64,000 nt of DNA, from contig NZ_FQTQ01000063.1 in the NCBI RefSeq assembly GCF_900128525.1, forward strand, positions 1-64,000, written 5' to 3'. The notes beneath the pieces are model-generated. The model did not search any database and was not told the origin of the DNA. It was given only the letters and a program-made list of their open reading frames with translations. The translations under genes and the position numbers were made by a program. This DNA comes from a methanotrophic endosymbiont of Bathymodiolus puteoserpentis (Logatchev) (GTDB taxonomy: Bacteria > Pseudomonadota > Gammaproteobacteria > Methylococcales > Methylomonadaceae). This document shows, one piece after another, positions 1-9,115 of the stretch (within the stretch, counting starts at the first letter, position 1; each line of letters begins with the position of its first letter).

Positions 1-381
1 TATTTGTCGTGGCATATCTTGCTCATTTTTGACTAAAAACAAGCAAAATATGAGGGCAAGCCATTAAAATTCAAGGGGAAACCACGAAACGGCAACAGCC
101 CCTAGTATAGACTTAAAATTTTTTAGTTTAACTTGAGATTCTGGCGCGCCATCCTCTCTCATGAAATATTTGGGGTTCCTGGCGTCAAATATTTATTCAT
201 ATACGGAGCGATTGGATAAGCCTCAGTACGCCCTGCGTCCGCTTCATAAAAGCACAAAAGCCGCTACGTTAAAACTCCACAAATGGCTTGACGGCTGTCT
301 GGATAACCACTAGCCTCCCTCGTGCACTACTATCGTAGTACACTTCGGATTGGTGAAGGTGTTTTTTGAAGGTAATTAATT
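1..381. other. Intergenic stretch, no gene recognised
   Basis: I see no convincing gene here. A small hairpin with one mismatch lies at 321-342 (arms GTGCACTAC and GTAGTACAC), downstream of the minus-strand ThiF-like gene, and could help end its transcript, though no clear T-run follows. A short minus-strand open stretch upstream of position 260 has coding-like composition but no start codon and may be a gene remnant. Confidence 0.3.
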
Positions 382-1239
382 TTAAATACTTAGCATTCTA
401 CGTGCGATAAAAAACTTTATTTTTTGTATTGGATTGCGGTTTCCCATCCACAAATAGCCTTTTTTTAGTTTATTTAGCCTAGCATCGTAACAAGTGTAAT
501 GGGGCAGGGGTTTTAGTTCGCTGGGGTGTAAGATTGCCAATAAGGTCTGTGTGATAACCATGCCTGTTGCTAGTTTGCAACCGCTAGCAATACTCGGCGC
601 TTTACGGTTAGCCAAATCGACTGTTGTTGAATCAACATATTTAAGGTGAAACCCAGCAGGCGCACAGCCTAAGGACATTTTTAGAACCTGCAGCTCTGTA
701 GAGGCATTGTAATCAAGGTCAAAATATTCATCAAATGACATTCCTTCTGGTGTGTACACCAGCATGCCTACACCAAAACCTAACGGGACTCCAAATATCG
801 CGGGTATCCCTTGTTCCATACAGGCGTTTATAATCATGCGGTGCACACTGATTTCAAAAAATTCTACTGCATCTACAAATACATCCACATTAGCTAAAAA
901 ATCATCAACATTATCTTCGTTAATGCCTTCTCCGTAGGTTTTTATATTTGCCTCAGGATTTATATCTAAAGCAAGCTCATGCATAACATCCATTTTTTTT
1001 CGATTGACAGTCGATATGGTCGCGCCATATTGTCGATTAAAGTTACCTATTTCAAACTCATCGAAGTCTGATATTTTAAAATTACCTACTCCAGCACGTA
1101 GTAATGTAATCAAGTAATCGCCACCTACGCCCCCCATGCCTGCAATGGCAATAGTGGAATTTTTCAAGCGTTGTTGCTCTTCAGTACTTGTAATGCCATG
1201 ATTTCGAGAAAATGCTAAGTTATAATCAAAATTTTCCAT
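382..1239 (-). CDS. ThiF/MoeB/HesA-family E1-like adenylyltransferase
   Basis: A 285-residue protein with the E1-like fold. The glycine-rich nucleotide loop GMGGVGG lies near residue 35, followed by the family signature DFDEFEIGNFNRQYGA near residue 58. Family members adenylate the C-terminal glycine of a ubiquitin-like carrier (ThiS, MoaD) or, as in TcdA, modify a substrate directly. No ubiquitin-like partner, sulfurtransferase, or thi or moe gene is adjacent, so the substrate is unknown. The start is supported by AAGG eight bases before the ATG. Conserved cysteines are few and I cannot identify a catalytic one with certainty. It stands alone, with non-coding DNA on both sides. The family call is firm; the pathway is not. 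Confidence 0.85.
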   Translation of the reverse strand: MENFDYNLAFSRNHGITSTEEQQRLKNSTIAIAGMGGVGGDYLITLLRAGVGNFKISDFDEFEIGNFNRQYGATISTVNRKKMDVMHELALDINPEANIKTYGEGINEDNVDDFLANVDVFVDAVEFFEISVHRMIINACMEQGIPAIFGVPLGFGVGMLVYTPEGMSFDEYFDLDYNASTELQVLKMSLGCAPAGFHLKYVDSTTVDLANRKAPSIASGCKLATGMVITQTLLAILHPSELKPLPHYTCYDARLNKLKKGYLWMGNRNPIQKIKFFIARRMLSI

Positions 1240-1447
1240 CGTATTACCTTAATCTATATTATTGGAAGAGTTTCTTGTCATTGTGTTCATATATCCAGAG
1301 CAGGCTACAAATCACATAGAGCCGAAAAGTTATGGCATCTGATATTAAGTCTAAGACCTCCCTTACATTGAGAAGCTACAGTGTAAACTGAAAATCAAAA
1401 ATGCCGATATATACTTCGCGTTATTATGACTACAAGTGACCTAATGC

Positions 1448-3121
1448 CTAATTTTCTTCCAATTTTTTCAAAAGAGCTATTGCGGCATTTTTTTCTGAAA
1501 AAATTTGATCAGCGTTTACTATTTGATTCAGAATGTCGATGGCCTGTTTTTTGTCGCCGTTAGTAGCGTATGCTTCGGCTAGATGATACTTAATATCATA
1601 AGCCATGGGGGGCAGTTTACTTGCTTTTTCAAGAATATCAATGCCTTGCTGTAAGTTGCCAACTTTAGTTAGGACTACACCGTAAGTATCTGCAATAGCG
1701 GCAGAATTCGGTGCTAATTTATAAGCTTGTTCGGCAAGCTTTAAAGCCTTAGGGTTGTTTTGTTGATGATAAGCCCATGCTAGGTTATTGAGTACGAGAG
1801 CATTGTCAGGCATGACAGCAAGTATACTTTTATAATGCTTTTCAGCTTCGATTAAGTTGTTTTGTTGCTGATAAAGAGTCGCTAGTTTGAAATGGGCGGC
1901 TAGGTTTTTATTATTCTTTTTTAACTCTTTATTAAGGAAATTGACGGCCTCAGATTGCTTTCCTTTTGAGACCATTATATCTGTAATAATATTGAGTATT
2001 TTCTCCGTAGGTTTTATTTGGTAAGCTTGTTGAAAAGCCGATAGTGCTAGATCTGGATTTTTTTTAGATAGGTAAATTTCACCTTCGACTAGATGTAAAA
2101 ATCCAGATTTTGGAGCCAGTCTATTAACCTTAGCTGCTACTTCTTTTGCTTCTCGATAATGCTTAAGTTTAATTAAATAAACAGTCTTTTGAGATAGGAC
2201 TTGTAAATTGTCAGGAGCGATTGATGATATTTCGTCAAGTAACTTAAGTATATTTTTTTCTTTTTCGGGTTGACCTACTAGTAACTTAATGAGGAGCAGG
2301 CGATCAGGGATATTTTGTTTATCTTGATTAATCAGTTTTTTTAAAGTTTTCTCAGCTTCTTTTTTTTGATGATTGATAAGTTGTGCATTGGCTAGTAGTG
2401 AAAGGGCAGAGCTTTCTTTTGGGTAGCGAGTAATAATATCTTTTGCTAATGGGAGTAGTTTCTGGGGTTGCTTCTGAGTGATATAGAATTTTCCAAGATT
2501 ATTTGCAAGCGCTACTTCTATTTTAATATTTCCTTGATTTCGTTGTTTGGCCGTTAATAATGCTTTTTCTGCTGCTAATGGTTGATTTTGTTTGAGCGCA
2601 ATATCAGCTAATATATAAAAAGCATAAGGTGTTTTATTATTAATACTTAGAGTTTTATAGGCATATTCTTTGGCACGTTTGAGATTCCCTGTATCAAGTG
2701 AAATCTTGGCGATAGTAAGATGTGCTTTTAGATTCTTTGGATCTAGATCAATGGCTTTTTGGTAGCTTTTAAGCGCATGTTCTGGTTGTTTATTGGTGGA
2801 TTCTAATAGTCCTTGTAAATTATAAAACTCTGCTTCTTTAGGATTATTTTTTAATAAGGTATTTATTTTTTTTTCTGCTTCTTGAAATTTTTGATTTTTA
2901 ATGAGTTCGAGTGCTTCAAGATAGTCTCTTTTCTGATCGTTGATTGCTTGCTGTGGTGTAGGGTCAAGGGTAAAGAAAGAATTGCCGAGTTGGGTGTTTG
3001 GGAGAAGAAGTTGATCAGTTTTTTGCTCCTCTAATAAATCATAAGTAGCGCTTTCGACTGTGAAGCTTAAAAGCAGTAGGCTGACGGTTGTAAGACTTTT
3101 CTTGATGATGTTCTTAATCAT
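1448..3121 (-). CDS. Exported TPR-repeat protein (PrsT-like)
   Basis: A 557-residue protein with an N-terminal signal peptide (residues 1-24, basic start then SLLLLSFTVESA). From about residue 65 to the C-terminus it consists of tandem tetratricopeptide repeats, with typical spacing of Ala/Gly/Tyr and Pro (for example YQKAIDLDPKNLKAHLTIAK). The C-terminal NNLAWAYHQQNNPKALKLAE and ADTYGVVLTKVG motifs resemble the PEP-CTERM/exopolysaccharide-associated TPR protein PrsT, but no lipobox cysteine is visible and no polysaccharide genes are nearby. It probably acts as a periplasmic scaffold for protein-protein contacts. The gene is Lys-rich and AT-rich, and is flanked by long non-coding stretches. 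Confidence 0.8.
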   Translation of the reverse strand: MIKNIIKKSLTTVSLLLLSFTVESATYDLLEEQKTDQLLLPNTQLGNSFFTLDPTPQQAINDQKRDYLEALELIKNQKFQEAEKKINTLLKNNPKEAEFYNLQGLLESTNKQPEHALKSYQKAIDLDPKNLKAHLTIAKISLDTGNLKRAKEYAYKTLSINNKTPYAFYILADIALKQNQPLAAEKALLTAKQRNQGNIKIEVALANNLGKFYITQKQPQKLLPLAKDIITRYPKESSALSLLANAQLINHQKKEAEKTLKKLINQDKQNIPDRLLLIKLLVGQPEKEKNILKLLDEISSIAPDNLQVLSQKTVYLIKLKHYREAKEVAAKVNRLAPKSGFLHLVEGEIYLSKKNPDLALSAFQQAYQIKPTEKILNIITDIMVSKGKQSEAVNFLNKELKKNNKNLAAHFKLATLYQQQNNLIEAEKHYKSILAVMPDNALVLNNLAWAYHQQNNPKALKLAEQAYKLAPNSAAIADTYGVVLTKVGNLQQGIDILEKASKLPPMAYDIKYHLAEAYATNGDKKQAIDILNQIVNADQIFSEKNAAIALLKKLEEN

Positions 3122-3975
3122 TAGAGTACCTTTATATTGAGGTTTGAATTTTTATATTCTTCGTATTATCTTGTTTAGTCTAGCAGTAGCTTATAAAAAC
3201 AATAAACTGTATATTCAATTTTTATCGTTCCCTATTTTTATTAAACCATTAAATTGAATACTGAATTCAGTATTTGTTTTAGATTATACAGAATACTGAC
3301 TAGGCGATAAAACCTTCTCTGGGGCAAGGTTGGATTTAATCGTGCATGGTATCAACTTATTTAGATTTTGGTAGCTAATCTACTGACTGCAGCCCAAGGC
3401 GATAAGGGGTTAGTCAGGGTGTGTCAGTTTTTTTAACAGTTTGTCATGACGGGCTTTGTCACGTCTTCTCTGCCTGCTATCCAACCATTTTAAATAGGTA
3501 GTACCTAAACGAACAAGTCTTTTTATCGTGCGGTATTTTTTTTCCAGAATGACGCGACGGTTAATTTAATCAATTTGTCGTTTAGCATGCTGAGTTAATA
3601 AGGGAGACTCAAGTAGTTGTTAGTTAAAGGCATAATGCGTTATTTTTAACATAACTTATAGGCGTTTTGAAAATTCTATTAATACTGGACTGGGCGAATA
3701 TTGAAGCCCGTACTATATCATAAGTATTTGTTTTATCTGATATTAGTTGGTTTATTTTCCTGAGATAAGTACAGGTTTTGCGTGTGTAAATAATTAAACT
3801 ATGTTATTTAACGAATGAAATTAGCTATCTACCATAGTTTTTTATATACTGCCAGACAGTCGCAGCGGCATAATATAATATTTTCATTACTTTAGTTTAC
3901 ATAGATTAATCGGTATTGATAAGTAAAATGAAAGTATAGGTCGCGTGAATATTTTTTGTGTTCTGGAGTCAGGTT
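3122..3975. other. Long AT-rich intergenic region with a possible gene remnant
   Basis: Over 850 bases separate the TPR gene from the small ORF at 3976. The only coding-like part is a minus-strand open stretch at 3410-3565 (about 51 codons). Its translation is strongly basic and ends in KARHDKLLKKLTHPD before a stop. It has no ATG, GTG or TTG at its head and is closed upstream by a stop, so it looks like the C-terminal remnant of a lost gene. Nothing else is recognised. Confidence 0.35.
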
Positions 3976-4230
3976 ATGAGCTTATCATTACAGATTTTTC
4001 CTCAAATTAAACACAGTGGTAATTTAGGGTCTGCTCTATTGAGTGGACATGATGAAGAAAGTAAGCAAGAAGCGCTAGAGGCTATTGATATATTAGTAAA
4101 ATATAAAACAATCGTCCATGAATTTACAGATGAGATTGTTAGTTTCTGGCCATTGCCTCGAAGAGTAATGGATCGTTATCAATTTAGTGATGTTGAACAG
4201 TTTAATGATTGGTTAGATGACCAACGCTAA
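3976..4230 (+). CDS. Small hypothetical protein
   Basis: An 84-residue acidic protein of unknown function. I place the start at the ATG at 3976 rather than the in-frame GTG at 3958, because GGAG sits about seven bases upstream of the ATG. The sequence has no membrane segment or signal peptide. The C-terminal half (RRVMDRYQFSDVEQFNDWLDDQR) looks like a small helical domain. It is isolated between non-coding DNA and the convergent cysteine synthase gene. I do not recognise a family. Confidence 0.6.
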   Translation: MSLSLQIFPQIKHSGNLGSALLSGHDEESKQEALEAIDILVKYKTIVHEFTDEIVSFWPLPRRVMDRYQFSDVEQFNDWLDDQR

Positions 4231-4416
4231 GATGGCTATTTTCTTTGTGTAAACTTAAGGTCTTCATTTTTAGCTGAGCTTATTTATTTGGGATGAGCAG
4301 ATTCCTTGCTTTGAAAAGTCAATAGGCACAATGATAGATAAGGTAAGCTGAGATTAATCATGCAGTATCCTAGCTTACGACTTATGTCTTTAATTTGAGT
4401 ATTCATGGCTTAAGCA

Positions 4417-5325
4417 TTAGTCCATACTTAAATAGCGCTCTCCTGTATCATGCATCATCGTGACGACTGTTTTGCCTGCACCGAGCTTTTGGGCAATACG
4501 CAGTGCAGCACAAACACTTGCTCCTGTTGAAATTCCCGCTAAAATGCCTTCTTCTTGAACAAGGCGCAGGCGCATAGCAAACGCTTCTTCGGTGCTGACT
4601 AACTCAATACCATCGATTAAATCGACATCTAGATTTTTAGGGATAAATCCAGCGCCTATGCCTTGTATTTTATGTGGGCTATGCTGCCCGCCAGAGATGA
4701 TTGGTGATTCTGTAGGTTCAACCGCAATCGCTATAAAATCATCTTTCCTTGACTTAATAATCTCGGAAACACCTGAGATAGTTCCCCCTGTACCGACACC
4801 ACAAACAAAAGCATCAATATTGCCATCAGTTGCTGACCAAATTTCTTGAGCTGTTGTTTTGCGGTGTATATCTGGATTAATCGGGTTTTCAAATTGTTGT
4901 GGCATAAAGGCATTATCGGTTTGCGCTATAAGTTCCTTAGCTTTTTTAATTGCGCCTGTCATGCCTTCCGGGCCTGGTGTTAATACAAGTTTTGCACCGT
5001 ACAGAGCTAATAATTGACGGCGCTCTATAGACATGGTTTCTGGCATGGTTAAAATACACTTATAACCACGCGCTGCGGCAACCATAGCTAAAGCAATCCC
5101 CGTGTTACCAGAGGTAGGTTCAATAATAGTCCCACCTTCTAATAATTCCCCTGATTTTTCTGCTGCGATAATCATCGCTAAGCCGATACGATCTTTTACT
5201 GAACCGCCAGGGTTATTGGATTCAATCTTTAAAAAAACAGTGGCTGACCCTGGAAGAACAAGGCGATTTAATTTGACTAAGGGGGTATTGCCGATGAGTT
5301 GTGTGATGTCATGTACTGATGTCAT
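4417..5325 (-). CDS. cysK: Cysteine synthase (O-acetylserine sulfhydrylase)
   Basis: A 302-residue PLP enzyme that makes L-cysteine from O-acetylserine and sulfide in the cytoplasm. The PLP lysine lies in NNPGGSVKDR (near residue 43). The substrate loop TSGNTG is near residue 70 and the phosphate-binding GVGTGGTISG near residue 177. The motif QQFENPINPDIHRKTTAQEIW is CysK-like rather than CysM-like. Length is normal for the family. Start ATG at 5325 begins MTSVHDITQLIGNTPLVKL, with the usual N-terminal IGNTPL motif. It is a single-gene unit, with no serine acetyltransferase nearby. Confidence 0.93.
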   Translation of the reverse strand: MTSVHDITQLIGNTPLVKLNRLVLPGSATVFLKIESNNPGGSVKDRIGLAMIIAAEKSGELLEGGTIIEPTSGNTGIALAMVAAARGYKCILTMPETMSIERRQLLALYGAKLVLTPGPEGMTGAIKKAKELIAQTDNAFMPQQFENPINPDIHRKTTAQEIWSATDGNIDAFVCGVGTGGTISGVSEIIKSRKDDFIAIAVEPTESPIISGGQHSPHKIQGIGAGFIPKNLDVDLIDGIELVSTEEAFAMRLRLVQEEGILAGISTGASVCAALRIAQKLGAGKTVVTMMHDTGERYLSMD

Positions 5326-5767
5326 ATTTTACCTTTATATTACTGATAGTTAATATGTGATTACTTACTATACAATTTTATACGCTATAATGCTCGATTA
5401 GTCATTTTTTTCATTGGCAATTGCTGTATGGATTGCTAATATAGATAAATTATTTGATCGATCGTTTAGTGACAATGCTGTTAACTATCAATTACACCCA
5501 TTCAGGTATAAGTACACTGTGAGCGGGATCAAGTTAAATTAATTCTATATTTTATGCAGGAACTAAGGTATGCCAAGGAAAGCTACGTAGAAATACGAGC
5601 TTTTTTTTTGTCTGAAATCTTAATTTATAAAAATATAGGCTGCGAGTTGAAAGCAAGGCACTGATTGTTACCGCTATATTTCCATGTAAACATGGACATG
5701 AGCAGCTCTTGGGTGTCCGGTTATGAGTCGCTAATATATTACTAACCTTTTTTTGAGGAACGAGCTT
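5326..5767. other. Divergent intergenic region
   Basis: About 440 bases between the divergently transcribed cysK and the coiled-coil gene at 5768. It must hold both promoters. A TATAAT box is visible near 5394 on the plus strand, but I cannot pair it with a good -35 element. I see no RNA gene or repeat in it. Confidence 0.3.
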
Positions 5768-7060
5768 ATGCAAGACTATTTACCTAAAATTCAAGCCCTG
5801 CTTTCTGACTGGTATTTACTGACGATAAACAATCCCTTGTATGCTGGGGCATTAGTGTTAACTGTTTGGTTGTGCTTAGTCTTTTTTTATAATATCAAAA
5901 TTCTTTTTTTAAAAAAGAAACAAAAGCTAAGTGAGCAGGGACGTATTGATTTACAAAGTCAGTTAGAAACGACTCAGCAAGCATTAAAGCAAAGTGAAGA
6001 GAAGTTAGCTGATAGCACCCAACAAGCAGAGCAAAATACACAGGCTGCCGCTGACTTTGTTGAACAAGTGAAGGAGAGAAATCTTGCGATTGTTGCTGCA
6101 ATTAGATCATTAGCAGCGAAATTTGATTTAAATGAGCAGTTAGTTGGTTCTGATAGCGATATGAAAGCTGAATTTATTTGGCAACAACAAGATAATATTG
6201 TGGCTCAGCTGGCTGAGCGTTTAGAAGCAGCACAACAAACGAATAATGAGCGTGAAACGATTCATCAGCAAGAAATTGACCAATTGCAGGAAAAGGAAGC
6301 TTTAATTAATTCCTTGCATGCAACATTAGATGCGCAAACTAAGCAATTTGCACAATTAGAGCAAGCCTTAGAAGTGCAAAAGTTAAGACAACAAGAGCAA
6401 CAAAATGAAGCGCAGCAGTTACTAGCGAATACTTTGGAGAAACACCAATTAGATTTCACTCGACTTCTGAATGACTTAAAAAATCAAAAAAGTGTACAAA
6501 CTCAATCTGTTAAAGAGGTACCGGTTGCCGAGTCTACAAAACCAGAACCTGTCGTTGTCGAGGAGCTAGAACTTGTAAGCGAGCCTGAGGCACCTATTTC
6601 AGAGCCTATTATTCAGCCAGTTAGTCCTATAAGCACTGATATTCAGGTTGACACGGTGACTCCTGAAGTTATTGAGCCTTTAGTTAATGAAGCGCCAGAA
6701 GTAGATATTCCTGCTGCAAGCCCCACCCCAGATAAAATAGACGACCAAGCAGCAAAGATTGAACCAGTCGTTCCACCTAAGCCTGTAAGCGCGCCAGACA
6801 TTGTTCAGCCAGACATTGTTAATATTATACGAAAAGAAACGCCTGTTGTTGATAAAATGGAGCCTGAAGAGATAAATTATAATGCTTCTAGCCTACATTT
6901 AGGGGGGGCTTTTAAAGGGCTATTAGGGAAAATAACAGCTAAGAAAAAATCGAAAGATAAGCCAGCAGTAGAGCTAAGTGAGCAAGTCGAAAAGAAAGCT
7001 AAAAAATCTCCACTTAAATTAAAAGGGCTTTATAATAAACTAGCTTCTAAAGGTAAATAG
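5768..7060 (+). CDS. Membrane-anchored coiled-coil protein
   Basis: A 430-residue protein of unknown function. One N-terminal membrane segment (about residues 21-48, rich in Leu/Val/Phe) is followed by a basic stop-transfer KKKQK. Residues 55-240 form a Gln/Glu/Ala-rich coiled coil. Then comes a Pro/Glu/Val-rich linker (about 245-365, with PEP, PVV and PEVIEP patches) and a basic C-terminal tail ending in repeated GLLGK/GLYNK lysine-rich helices. The start is the ATG at 5768, preceded by GAGGA at 5755-5759. The layout (anchor, rod, spacer, basic tip) resembles TolA-like or envelope-spanning tethers only in architecture. It sits upstream of greB with a hairpin between them. Confidence 0.7.
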   Translation: MQDYLPKIQALLSDWYLLTINNPLYAGALVLTVWLCLVFFYNIKILFLKKKQKLSEQGRIDLQSQLETTQQALKQSEEKLADSTQQAEQNTQAAADFVEQVKERNLAIVAAIRSLAAKFDLNEQLVGSDSDMKAEFIWQQQDNIVAQLAERLEAAQQTNNERETIHQQEIDQLQEKEALINSLHATLDAQTKQFAQLEQALEVQKLRQQEQQNEAQQLLANTLEKHQLDFTRLLNDLKNQKSVQTQSVKEVPVAESTKPEPVVVEELELVSEPEAPISEPIIQPVSPISTDIQVDTVTPEVIEPLVNEAPEVDIPAASPTPDKIDDQAAKIEPVVPPKPVSAPDIVQPDIVNIIRKETPVVDKMEPEEINYNASSLHLGGAFKGLLGKITAKKKSKDKPAVELSEQVEKKAKKSPLKLKGLYNKLASKGK

Positions 7061-7075
7061 TCGCCTTATTTTCTC

Positions 7076-7110
7076 TTGATGATCTATTGGAATAGAATAG
7101 ATCATCAATA
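7076..7110 (+). terminator. Hairpin, probable transcription terminator
   Basis: A perfect 13-bp inverted repeat (TTGATGATCTATT at 7076-7088 and AATAGATCATCAA at 7096-7108) with a 7-base loop lies just after the stop of the coiled-coil gene and before greB. The T-run after it is weak, so it may only attenuate. Confidence 0.55.
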
Positions 7111-7141
7111 TATTTCACAACGTTCGTTTTTAAAGTGAACT

Positions 7142-7654
7142 ATGTCACGCTGGAAAGCCCCTCTCCCGAAATCCTCTCCTTATATAACGCCTGCAGGCTA
7201 TCAACGTTTAGAACTGGAATTAAAAAACCTCTGGATTAAACGCAAAGAAGTCGTTGAGGCTTTATCAGCTGCAGCTGCGGAAGGTGATCGTTCAGAAAAT
7301 GCGGAGTATATCTATCGAAAAAAAGAATTACGTGGCCTTGATCGGCGTATACATTTTTTACAAAGGCGTATGCCGCTATTGAATATTATTGCTGATAGCC
7401 CCGCTGATCAAGATAAGGTGTTTTTTGCTGCTTGGGTATTGTTGGAAAATGATAAAGGGGATGAGCTACTTTATCGAATTGTTGGAGCAGATGAATTTGA
7501 GGTGGATAAGCGTTATATCAGTTTAGACTCGCCATTAGCACAAGCTTTATTAAAGAAAACCTTTGATGATGAAGTGCTGATTCGTAATGAGCATCAGGCA
7601 GTGCGTTATTCAGTATTGGATATTCAATATGGGAATGAGTTTGTTGTGGATTAA
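7142..7654 (+). CDS. greB: Transcription elongation factor GreB
   Basis: A 170-residue Gre factor that rescues backtracked RNA polymerase by stimulating cleavage of the nascent transcript. The N-terminal coiled coil carries the tip motif AAAEGDRSENAEYIYRKKEL, with the catalytic acidic pair DRSEN. The C-terminal FKBP-like domain includes YRIVGADEFE and SPLAQALL. Basic patches and the LRGLDRRIHFLQRR segment favour GreB over GreA. The length fits, and the gene is complete. Confidence 0.93.
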   Translation: MSRWKAPLPKSSPYITPAGYQRLELELKNLWIKRKEVVEALSAAAAEGDRSENAEYIYRKKELRGLDRRIHFLQRRMPLLNIIADSPADQDKVFFAAWVLLENDKGDELLYRIVGADEFEVDKRYISLDSPLAQALLKKTFDDEVLIRNEHQAVRYSVLDIQYGNEFVVD

Positions 7655-7739
7655 TTTTTTGGGTAGTTGGGAGTGAGAATTCAATAATACCCTCGTTCCT
7701 TATCAGTTTTTTTGAATCATTTTTTATAAACGTAATGAA

Positions 7740-7815
7740 TAAGGAATGTGCATGAAATAACTTAGGCAACTTATAAAGTTGTTGCGTCAGGAATGGCAGT
7801 ATAATTCCATTGCCT
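7740..7815. repeat. 76-bp direct repeat, copy 1
   Basis: A 76-bp sequence starting TAAGGAATGTGCATG and ending ATTCCATTGCCT is repeated without a mismatch at 9040-9115. It contains small inverted segments (GCAACTT/AAGTTGTTGC and GGAAT/ATTCC). This copy lies between greB and the DUF445 gene and touches no coding sequence. The two copies are 1,300 bp apart. It has no obvious terminal inverted repeats and no target duplication here. Confidence 0.9.
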
Positions 7816-7850
7816 TATAATTCTTAAATTGAACTTGCCTAAATTAATTT

Positions 7851-8579
7851 GTGCTCATTCCTAAGATATTTAATAAGAGTTTTATCACTAATTTTTTGGC
7901 AGCACTCTTAATTGCAGCAGGCTATTTTTCACCGGTTTATCCAGAATTAATTAAAGCCATTGGTTTTTTTGCTTTATCAGGTGCTTTGACTAATTGGATA
8001 GCCATTCATATGCTATTTGAAAAAGTGCCTTTACTTTATGGTTCCGGTATTATCCCTAACCGTTTTGAAGAATTTAAAGAGTCTATCAAGCATTTGATGA
8101 TGCATCAGTTTTTTACCTTAGAAAATGTTGAGCAGTTTATAGAAAGTGAAGAGCAAGAAGGAGAAAAGATCTTGAATCTTGACCCTTTATTGGCGGCCGT
8201 TGATTATGATCGTATCTTTGAAGGTTTGATTTCTTCCATTATGGAATCATCTTTTGGTGGTATGTTACAAATGATGGGAGGGCAGGAAGCACTTATCCCT
8301 TTAAAAGAGCCGTTTACTGAAAAGATGAAGGTGACTTTAACAGAAATGGTCGAGTCAGATAAATTTAAGGCAGCCTTAAAACAAGGATTAAATGCGCATC
8401 AAATTGGTGAAGATATTTTAACTAAAATTGAAACAGTGATTGATAAGCGTCTAGCAGAATTAACGCCTCAGTTAGTTAAAGAAATGGTACAAGCTATTAT
8501 CCGCGAACATTTAGGATGGCTAGTCGTTTGGGGCGGTTTTTTTGGTGGTGCGATGGGAGCTGGTTTTTACTTTGTTTAA
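7851..8579 (+). CDS. DUF445-family membrane protein
   Basis: A 242-residue protein with membrane segments at both ends (about residues 12-50 and 222-242). The conserved DUF445 core near residue 44 reads ALTNWIAIHMLFE, followed by GSGIIPNRFEEFK. The molecular function of the family is unknown. The start is GTG at 7851; an in-frame TAA six bases upstream forbids an earlier start, and no good ribosome-binding site is visible. Its leader contains the 76-bp repeat copy 1 about 35 bases upstream, so that repeat may supply promoter or leader sequence. Confidence 0.8.
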   Translation: MLIPKIFNKSFITNFLAALLIAAGYFSPVYPELIKAIGFFALSGALTNWIAIHMLFEKVPLLYGSGIIPNRFEEFKESIKHLMMHQFFTLENVEQFIESEEQEGEKILNLDPLLAAVDYDRIFEGLISSIMESSFGGMLQMMGGQEALIPLKEPFTEKMKVTLTEMVESDKFKAALKQGLNAHQIGEDILTKIETVIDKRLAELTPQLVKEMVQAIIREHLGWLVVWGGFFGGAMGAGFYFV

Positions 8580-8926
8580 AGCGGAGAGTAGGAGAGAGAT
8601 GCTGTTGAATTTAAGCCCTCTTGCTGGATAAATCCGTCAGGAATCAGTTTAACTTTATTGAGTTTAGTCTCTCTCAATAAGCTCTTAGGCATAAATATGG
8701 AGCATTGTTACCTGAAATCTTCGTTCAAAGGATGTTGAGAAATTAGTAGTTTACTATTTCAATGCGAATTAAGAGCTGAAATTTATAGATATTTGATATC
8801 AAAAGGTGAGACACCTGCGCTTGCTCTTCAATCGTTTGCTATATTCTAAGTATTTGATTTTACAATTCCGGTTTAGCTCTTAATTTATATTTAAAATAGG
8901 TTCAGAATGTATAGAAATAAACGATA
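8580..8926. other. Intergenic region upstream of dusA
   Basis: About 350 bases of AT-rich DNA with no recognised gene, RNA or repeat. It should hold the original dusA promoter. No clear ribosome-binding site precedes the ATG at 8927. Confidence 0.3.
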
Positions 8927-9055
8927 ATGTTACAAAGTAAATCAAGCAATACCAAGGATGTACCCTGTCGAGCTGTATGTATTGCTCCTATGCTCGACTG
9001 GTCTGACCGACACTGTCGCTATTTTCATCGTTTACTGTCTAAGGAATGTGCATGA
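8927..9055 (+). pseudogene. dusA: Displaced N-terminal fragment of dusA
   Basis: A 42-codon ORF beginning MLQSKSSNTKDVPCRAVCIA and continuing into PMLDWSDRHCRYFHRLLS, the conserved N-terminus of tRNA-dihydrouridine synthase A. It then runs into the inserted 76-bp repeat and stops after KECA. The same PMLDWSDRHCRYFHRLLS coding segment recurs 129 bp downstream as the start of the main dusA ORF. So this fragment is the original 5' end of dusA, cut off by an insertion with duplication of 59 bp. Confidence 0.8.
8985..9043 (+). repeat. 59-bp direct repeat within dusA, copy 1
   Basis: An exact 59-bp repeat of the dusA 5' coding region (CTCCTATGCTCGACTGG... to ...CTGTCTAAG). The second copy is at 9114-9172, with 70 bp between them. 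It encodes the dusA segment around MLDWSDRHCRYF, which is a known insertion target of DusA-type integrases in other bacteria. Confidence 0.9.
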
Positions 9056-9115
9056 AATAACTTAGGCAACTTATAAAGTTGTTGCGTCAGGAATGGCAGT
9101 ATAATTCCATTGCCT
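9040..9115. repeat. 76-bp direct repeat, copy 2 (inserted in dusA)
   Basis: Second perfect copy of the repeat at 7740-7815. Here it sits between the two 59-bp dusA repeats, overlapping them by 4 bp (TAAG) on the left and 2 bp (CT) on the right. It breaks the dusA reading frame and supplies the TTG from which the downstream ORF could start. Confidence 0.9.

Noticed and set aside
1-330. Possible minus-strand gene fragment near 250-340
   Set aside because: Coding-like composition only; no start, no recognisable family, and it is interrupted by stops.
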